Source: Thermaerobacter marianensis
GTDB lineage: Bacteria > Bacillota > Sulfobacillia > DYIH01 > DYIG01
Direction of reading: 5' to 3'
DNA: 6,070 bases
NCBI GenBank assembly: GCA_020723725.1
Contig: DYIG01000064.1
Span: 1 to 6,070 of the forward strand
The position numbers and the translations under genes are program-made. This document shows positions 5,702 through 6,070 of the stretch, in pieces; the first letter of the stretch is position 1, and each line of letters begins with the position of its first letter. The notes under the pieces were generated by a model that made no database searches, had not been told where the DNA came from, and saw only the letters and a list, made by a program, of their open reading frames with translations.

Positions 5702-6070
5702 AGGTCCCAGACCTCCCCCGGCACGGCATCAGGTTTAATCACCCAGTACCAGGCCGAGCCCCTTTTGACCCGTTTTGCCCCCCAGGACTGCAGCTTCTGG
5801 CGCAGCCGGTCCAAAAGCCCCGCAAGGAAACCACTCGGGTCGTAGAGTATCCTGGCATCTTCGATCATGTCGAGGAAGAGATGACTCCCTTTCAGGGCTT
5901 CCTCTGTAGTTTTGATCACAGGCGAAAGGGTGGTGTGAATACCCCGGGCCGCCAATGAACGCAACACCGTGGACAGGGAATCCTCCACGGATAAAAAGTC
6001 ATCAACCCTTTTCATACGTCCTACCGGCAGTTCGCGACAGATGATTAACAGGTCGATATCGGAATCGGGT
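5698..6070 (-). CDS. MNT-type nucleotidyltransferase (antitoxin partner of HEPN), 5' end beyond the window
   Basis: The frame is open from the right edge. Before the internal ATG at 6015 it already encodes PDSDIDLLIICRELPVGR. The S-D-I-D-L-L-I segment is the two-aspartate metal site of the polymerase-beta-type nucleotidyltransferase fold, so ATG 6015 is not the true start; the GS part of the motif lies just outside. The rest (RVDDFLSVEDSLSTVLRSLA, then IHTTLSPVIKTTEEALKGSHLFLDMIEDARILYD, ending WGAKRVKRGSAWYWVIKP and EVWDL) is the usual C-terminal half of these MNT proteins. In characterised pairs the MNT protein AMPylates and silences its HEPN partner; that role here is by analogy. The stop TGA (5700-5698) overlaps the HEPN GTG start. 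Confidence 0.85.
   Translation of the reverse strand, partial: PDSDIDLLIICRELPVGRMKRVDDFLSVEDSLSTVLRSLAARGIHTTLSPVIKTTEEALKGSHLFLDMIEDARILYDPSGFLAGLLDRLRQKLQSWGAKRVKRGSAWYWVIKPDAVPGEVWDL

Noticed and set aside
5698..6015. ATG 6015 as the true start of the nucleotidyltransferase
   Set aside because: The frame stays open to the window edge and the upstream codons encode the catalytic SDIDLLI motif, so the gene starts outside the window.
1..6070. CRISPR array, tRNA or rRNA genes, insertion-sequence ends
   Set aside because: No regularly spaced repeats, no tRNA-like cloverleaf or CCA context, and no transposase motif or matched terminal inverted repeats were seen on either strand.

Overview
The window (about 58-60% GC by eye) pairs a housekeeping block on the minus strand with an accessory block rich in toxin-antitoxin-type genes. 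The adjacent dapF and dapL genes indicate lysine and peptidoglycan precursor synthesis by the LL-diaminopimelate aminotransferase route. Together with GTG/TTG starts, strong GGAGG-type ribosome sites and the MNT-HEPN and AbrB families seen here, this suggests a Clostridia-type Firmicute, perhaps a Desulfotomaculum/Pelotomaculum-like Peptococcaceae member. That placement is inference from gene types, not a database match.

Region 1-1104 (minus): the first 36 codons of dapL lie at the left edge. They are preceded by a complete dapF, which has its own sigma-A-like promoter (TTGACA, 17 bp, AATACT) directly after the upstream gene's stop. A perfect 10-bp palindrome sits in that promoter's spacer. 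Region 1105-3963 (minus): a full-length type IIA (SERCA-like) Ca2+ P-type ATPase, intact in every catalytic and ion-binding motif but interrupted by one in-frame amber codon at 3412-3414 in the actuator domain. The reading frame continues perfectly on the other side.

Region 3964-4814 (plus): a divergent intergenic region with a near-consensus promoter (TTGACA, 17 bp, TATATT) driving an unrecognised 226-residue helical protein. The leader has an odd layout, with a 17-codon micro-ORF and a 10-bp tandem duplication. Region 4815-5020 has no convincing gene. Region 5030-5263 (plus): a VapB-type AbrB/SpoVT antitoxin with no toxin gene behind it. Only a 13-codon frame with a good ribosome site follows, and it runs straight into the convergent HEPN gene. 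Region 5288-6070 (minus): an MNT-HEPN pair with a GTGA 4-bp overlap; the nucleotidyltransferase is cut by the right edge.

The most notable observations are the single amber codon in an otherwise preserved Ca2+ pump, the apparently orphaned antitoxin abutting a second toxin-antitoxin module, and the HEPN protein's departure from the canonical RX4-6H motif. I found no clear evidence of a wholly new system, CRISPR array, RNA gene or intact mobile element.
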